Assembly: GCA_937858775.1 (NCBI GenBank)
Contig: CALLYX010000260.1
Coordinates: 1-8,125, forward strand
Reading direction: 5' to 3'
Source of the DNA: an uncultured bacterium
Lineage (GTDB): Bacteria > Auribacterota > Tritonobacteria > UBA1439
DNA: 8,125 nucleotides
The position numbers and the translations under genes were made by a program. A model generated the notes under the pieces. The model was given only the letters and a program-made list of their open reading frames with translations. It was not told where the DNA came from and ran no database searches. How positions within the stretch are numbered: position 1 is the first letter of the stretch; every line of letters starts with the position of its first letter. Below are positions 5,452 to 8,125 of this stretch, piece by piece.

Positions 5452-5712
5452 CTACTACTTTACCTATTTAGACGCCGGTAATCATCCTTTGTACCCCCCC
5501 GCTTCAGGCGAAGGGACACACAACGATTACACCTTTGAACATCAATCGCCCAGACTATTTGCAAGCGACTCGACAGTCCGAGCGGTCATCCGTAACATAC
5601 TCCGAAACAACCGAATTGGAAAATTCGTGTTCTCGATGATAACCAGGGTCATAAAGAGGCGGATTCGAGAGCAAAAGTAACCGGGCGAAACGGAAACAGG
5701 AGATCCTCTCCG
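5452..5712. other. Intergenic region upstream of the sigma factor gene
   Basis: 261 bases, less GC-rich than the flanking genes. It should hold the promoter of the sigma/anti-sigma operon, but I see no pair of boxes good enough to call; CGTCTAAA about 15-22 bases before the ATG resembles an ECF -10 without a matching -35. It holds a perfect six-base inverted repeat, CGAATT and AATTCG around GGAA (5612-5627), and a run of seven C (5494-5500). A plus-strand open frame crossing it (5396-5680) resembles nothing and overlaps the sigma gene, so it is not called. Confidence 0.4.
5699..5711 (-). terminator. Weak candidate terminator after the GT-C glycosyltransferase gene
   Basis: On the minus strand a five-base stem GGAGA/TCTCC with a three-base loop lies directly after the stop, followed by the T-rich TGTTTCCGTTT. 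The stem is short and the T run is broken, so this may be only a pause or a chance hairpin. Confidence 0.25.
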
Positions 5713-7284
5713 TTATCTTTCGCCGAACCACAGCACGTGGAACGGCATCCGCCGGCCCCTCACCTTCGGCGGTACCCCCTTCGCCTTCCGCTCGTACAAC
5801 GTCATCTCCATGTCGGAGCCGTAGTTTTGGCGGAAAAGAACCCGGAACCCACGCTCCATCTCCCGGCCGAGCGCTTCCCTGTGGCCGCTCCACTGTCCGT
5901 CGTTCCAGATATGCCCCGTGACAAGCCACACCCGCTCATGCCTCCGGACATCGTCGAGAACGCGGGGCAGGAACTCGTACATGTCGTCGAACATGTAGGT
6001 ATCCTGCGCGCCCTGATAGTAATACCCGATGGCGCTGGAGAGGTGGCCACGGTAGAAGGCGATCGCATCCCCGGGGAGGGCGCCGGCGCGAAGCGTCCCG
6101 CCGATCGACCTCCAATCCTCCTTCCGGTAATCCTCGAAGTAGAACCGAACGCCCAGCCCCTCTATGCAGAGCAGAACCCAGATGCCGTAGAGAAACGCGG
6201 CCCGGCGCGCGCGGGCGCCCCTCAGCGACCCCGCCGCGTCCGTGAGCCCCGACAGGCACAGCGCGAGATAGTACGGCAGGAACGGAACAACATGCCGGGC
6301 ATTGAACGGGATCCCCGGTTTAAGAGACGAGAGCAGGTATATCCCCGCCGCGGGCAACACCCCACCGCAGAGCATAAAGAGAGTGGCGAGACGCCGCTTC
6401 CTGAGACTCGCCGCGGCGGCCAATACCAGGAGAAGAAGCGCCGGGACGCTCGATGCGCGGGCGAAAGCCAGGCGGGGATATACATCGCCGCACAACATCG
6501 CGTCGTAATACCTAAGGACTTTCTCGACGCTCTTGAAAGACCCCAGCGAGAACACCTGTTTGTACCGGGGATGAATGCCGCCGTATTGCATCCGCATGAT
6601 CGGCAACCACGGGGAGAAGAGGAGAAACGCCGCAAAGACCGCGCATAACCACCCCCCGACGGTCTTCCACGACACGGCCGGTCCCTCCGCGTCCCCGCGC
6701 CGCGGCCGCATGAGAACGGCCAGCAACAGGAACACGCCGTGGAAGACGACCACGAACACGCTGTAATAGTGCGTGTAGAAGCAGAGGGACATGCACACCG
6801 CGTACCCAGCCCACGCCTTCCAACCCCCGCGCCGCGCCGCAAGCAGCAGAAAACAACTCGCCGCAAGCGCGGTCGTCAGATACACGGAGTACGGCCTCGC
6901 CTCCTGCGAATAGGCGATGTGCCACGGGCTCAGGGCCATCAAAACGGCAAGCCAGAGGCCGAACGCGCGGCCGCGAAGCGCGGCCCCGAGAAGGTAGGAC
7001 AGGTACACCGCCGCGATGCCCATGAGCGCGGCGGGCAGACGCACCCGGAATTCCGTCGTGTCCCATCTCGTGGAAGCATGGATCAGAATGTAATCAAGGG
7101 GAGGATTGATTCCACCCGTCAAGCCAGTCGTGCGAAGAATGACTGATATCGGGTTTTGAGAATAGATCGCCGAAAGACACTCGTCGAACCAGAGACTCTT
7201 TTCGCCGAGTTGGTGAAACCTGAGAACAGCGGCGGCCACGACAATGATGACGAGCGCGATATACCGCGCCTTAGTTATCTGCAT
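5713..7284 (-). CDS. GT-C membrane glycosyltransferase (ArnT/PMT family 39-like)
   Basis: A 523-residue polytopic enzyme expected to transfer a sugar from a polyprenyl-phosphate donor on the outer face of the cytoplasmic membrane. An N-terminal helix (8-22) leads into LGEKSLWFDECLSA with the acidic pair Asp34-Glu35, the position of the catalytic residues in GT-C enzymes. Next come NPPLDYILIH (60-69) and LSPWHIAYSQEARPYS (118-133), both hallmarks of the ArnT/PMT-like branch. Many further hydrophobic segments run to about residue 375, followed by a soluble C-terminal domain with DWRSIGGTLRAGALPGDAI that recurs in bacterial members. GGAGGAG about four to six bases before the ATG supports the start. 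It follows the upstream gene by 15 bases and is likely co-transcribed. A GT2 enzyme making polyprenyl-phosphate sugars, its natural donor supplier, lies in the same window (176-1036). Donor and acceptor remain unknown. Confidence 0.9.
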   Translation of the reverse strand: MQITKARYIALVIIVVAAAVLRFHQLGEKSLWFDECLSAIYSQNPISVILRTTGLTGGINPPLDYILIHASTRWDTTEFRVRLPAALMGIAAVYLSYLLGAALRGRAFGLWLAVLMALSPWHIAYSQEARPYSVYLTTALAASCFLLLAARRGGWKAWAGYAVCMSLCFYTHYYSVFVVVFHGVFLLLAVLMRPRRGDAEGPAVSWKTVGGWLCAVFAAFLLFSPWLPIMRMQYGGIHPRYKQVFSLGSFKSVEKVLRYYDAMLCGDVYPRLAFARASSVPALLLLVLAAAASLRKRRLATLFMLCGGVLPAAGIYLLSSLKPGIPFNARHVVPFLPYYLALCLSGLTDAAGSLRGARARRAAFLYGIWVLLCIEGLGVRFYFEDYRKEDWRSIGGTLRAGALPGDAIAFYRGHLSSAIGYYYQGAQDTYMFDDMYEFLPRVLDDVRRHERVWLVTGHIWNDGQWSGHREALGREMERGFRVLFRQNYGSDMEMTLYERKAKGVPPKVRGRRMPFHVLWFGER

Positions 7285-7299
7285 GCTGCTCCTCCACCC

Positions 7300-8125
7300 T
7301 CATCGGACAAGTGCGATCCTGCTCACGGCGATGCCGCAGAAGATCCTCCGGTCGTGCTTCCCCGGGAATACATCCGTCATCCGCCATGGGCGCGGCGTCC
7401 GTATCCTCACCTCGGCGATTCTTTCTCGCGACGGCGGCAGTTCAATGCGATACTTCTCAAAGCACTCCGACACGACACTGAACTGTTGCCACGGCCCCCC
7501 GTCGACAGACGCCTCCGCAGAGACCGGGGCCCCCAGCTTCCCCACGGGGGCGCTGCACTCGATCTCAAGGGTATCCGCGCCATCGGTCCTTTTCATGAAG
7601 AAATAGGCGATATAGCGCGTCCACCGCGCGGAGCGACCGTAGATGATATCCGATTTCTCCCAGCCCCGACGGAGATGAAAAAGATCGTTCTCCCCCACGA
7701 TCACTTCGCTCGCGATCTCCTCCTCGGGAATAGTCCTCTTCCAGAGGCGGGTCAAATTCTCCAGGCCTCGGTCCATGAACTCCTCGATCGTAAACAGGAA
7801 GCGCTCCCGCGGAACGGGAGGCGGCGGGGGCGGCGACACCCTCCCTTTAATCGCGACAACCGATATCCCGCAGTGAACTAAGGCGTGCTTCAGTATCCAC
7901 AACCCGCGCGTGATCCCCGTTCCGAACATGGTGGCAATGAGGCGCGTGTGATTCACGCCGATCCGCGCGAGAAGGCGCGCCACGCCGGCGGAAAAATACG
8001 GGTTCGAGCAGTGGACCGTTATATCGCGCACATTCGCGGAGAATAAGGCCTTCAGATAGGATATAAACTGAGGCGACTGTTCGTTGAATCCCATGAGAAA
8101 TGCCAGGTCCTCCCCCGCTGCTTTT
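7300..8125 (-). CDS. Protein of unknown function with a C-terminal beta-sandwich-like region, C-terminal part only
   Basis: 274 residues are visible; the frame stays open to the right edge (KAAGEDLAFLMGFNEQ...), so the Met at 8094 is probably internal. I do not recognise the first half. It has a hydrophobic alpha/beta look (ITVHCSNPYFSAGVARLLARIG, GITRGLWILKHALVHCGISVVAIKG) and ends in a proline-rich linker, SPPPPPPVP. The second half contains GWEKSDIIYGRSARWTRYIAYFF, TLEIECSAPVG and VSAEASVDGGPW, a pattern ('GW...rWT...a.f.l......L.i') that recurs at the C-terminus of glycan methyltransferases and glycosyltransferases and looks like a small jelly-roll domain. A sugar-modifying enzyme with a C-terminal binding domain is therefore a reasonable guess, and it shares a likely operon with the GT-C glycosyltransferase 15 bases downstream. 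Confidence 0.7.
   Translation of the reverse strand, partial: KAAGEDLAFLMGFNEQSPQFISYLKALFSANVRDITVHCSNPYFSAGVARLLARIGVNHTRLIATMFGTGITRGLWILKHALVHCGISVVAIKGRVSPPPPPPVPRERFLFTIEEFMDRGLENLTRLWKRTIPEEEIASEVIVGENDLFHLRRGWEKSDIIYGRSARWTRYIAYFFMKRTDGADTLEIECSAPVGKLGAPVSAEASVDGGPWQQFSVVSECFEKYRIELPPSRERIAEVRIRTPRPWRMTDVFPGKHDRRIFCGIAVSRIALVR

Noticed and set aside
5396..5680. 94-codon plus-strand open frame covering the gap before the sigma gene
   Set aside because: No ribosome site, overlaps the sigma gene start, and the product resembles nothing.
5737..6648. 303-codon plus-strand open frame
   Set aside because: Antisense shadow of the GT-C glycosyltransferase, rich in Arg/Pro/His as expected from high-GC reverse frames.
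7156..7881. 241-codon plus-strand open frame
   Set aside because: Antisense to two supported minus-strand genes and crosses the gap between them; no domain seen.

Overview
The window looks like part of a chromosome from an uncultured, GC-rich bacterium that builds surface glycans and carries many extracytoplasmic-function (ECF) sigma/anti-sigma pairs. Planctomycete, Omnitrophota or related phyla would fit. No marker gene is present, so the assignment is weak. Every intact gene lies on the minus strand. The only plus-strand coding trace is a decayed fragment. I see no tRNA, rRNA, CRISPR array, insertion sequence or origin.

Layout, right to left in the direction of transcription. A gene of unknown specificity with a C-terminal beta-sandwich-like region enters from the right edge (7300-8125). 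It is followed 15 bases later by a 523-residue GT-C type membrane glycosyltransferase (5713-7284). A 261-base gap separates these from a sigma/anti-sigma pair whose genes overlap (4879-5451 and 4289-4891). Next, after a 114-base gap with a good promoter, comes a 645-residue secreted protein made of one incomplete and three complete copies of a roughly 150-residue module (2237-4174). It ends at a textbook intrinsic terminator (2178-2207). Then come a class I methyltransferase (1379-2155), an opposite-strand orphan SPASM domain remnant (about 1137-1382), a GT2 dolichol-phosphate-mannose-synthase-like glycosyltransferase with its own promoter (176-1036), and the first 50 codons of an FrhB/FdhB-like protein that runs off the left edge (1-150).

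The flanking genes (two glycosyltransferases, a methyltransferase, an FrhB-like protein) read as a polysaccharide or lipid-linked glycan locus. The middle is the unusual part. The anti-sigma factor crosses the membrane once and ends outside the cell in about 40 residues that match the start of the module in the neighbouring secreted protein. The first module of that secreted protein lacks exactly this start. The two pieces together would make one full module. This is either the scar of a split gene or a split-domain sensing arrangement in which the exported protein completes the anti-sigma stub. The promoter in front of the secreted gene can be read both as a housekeeping and as an ECF-type promoter, which would close a regulatory loop. 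The module match is seen in the sequence; the mechanism is inference.
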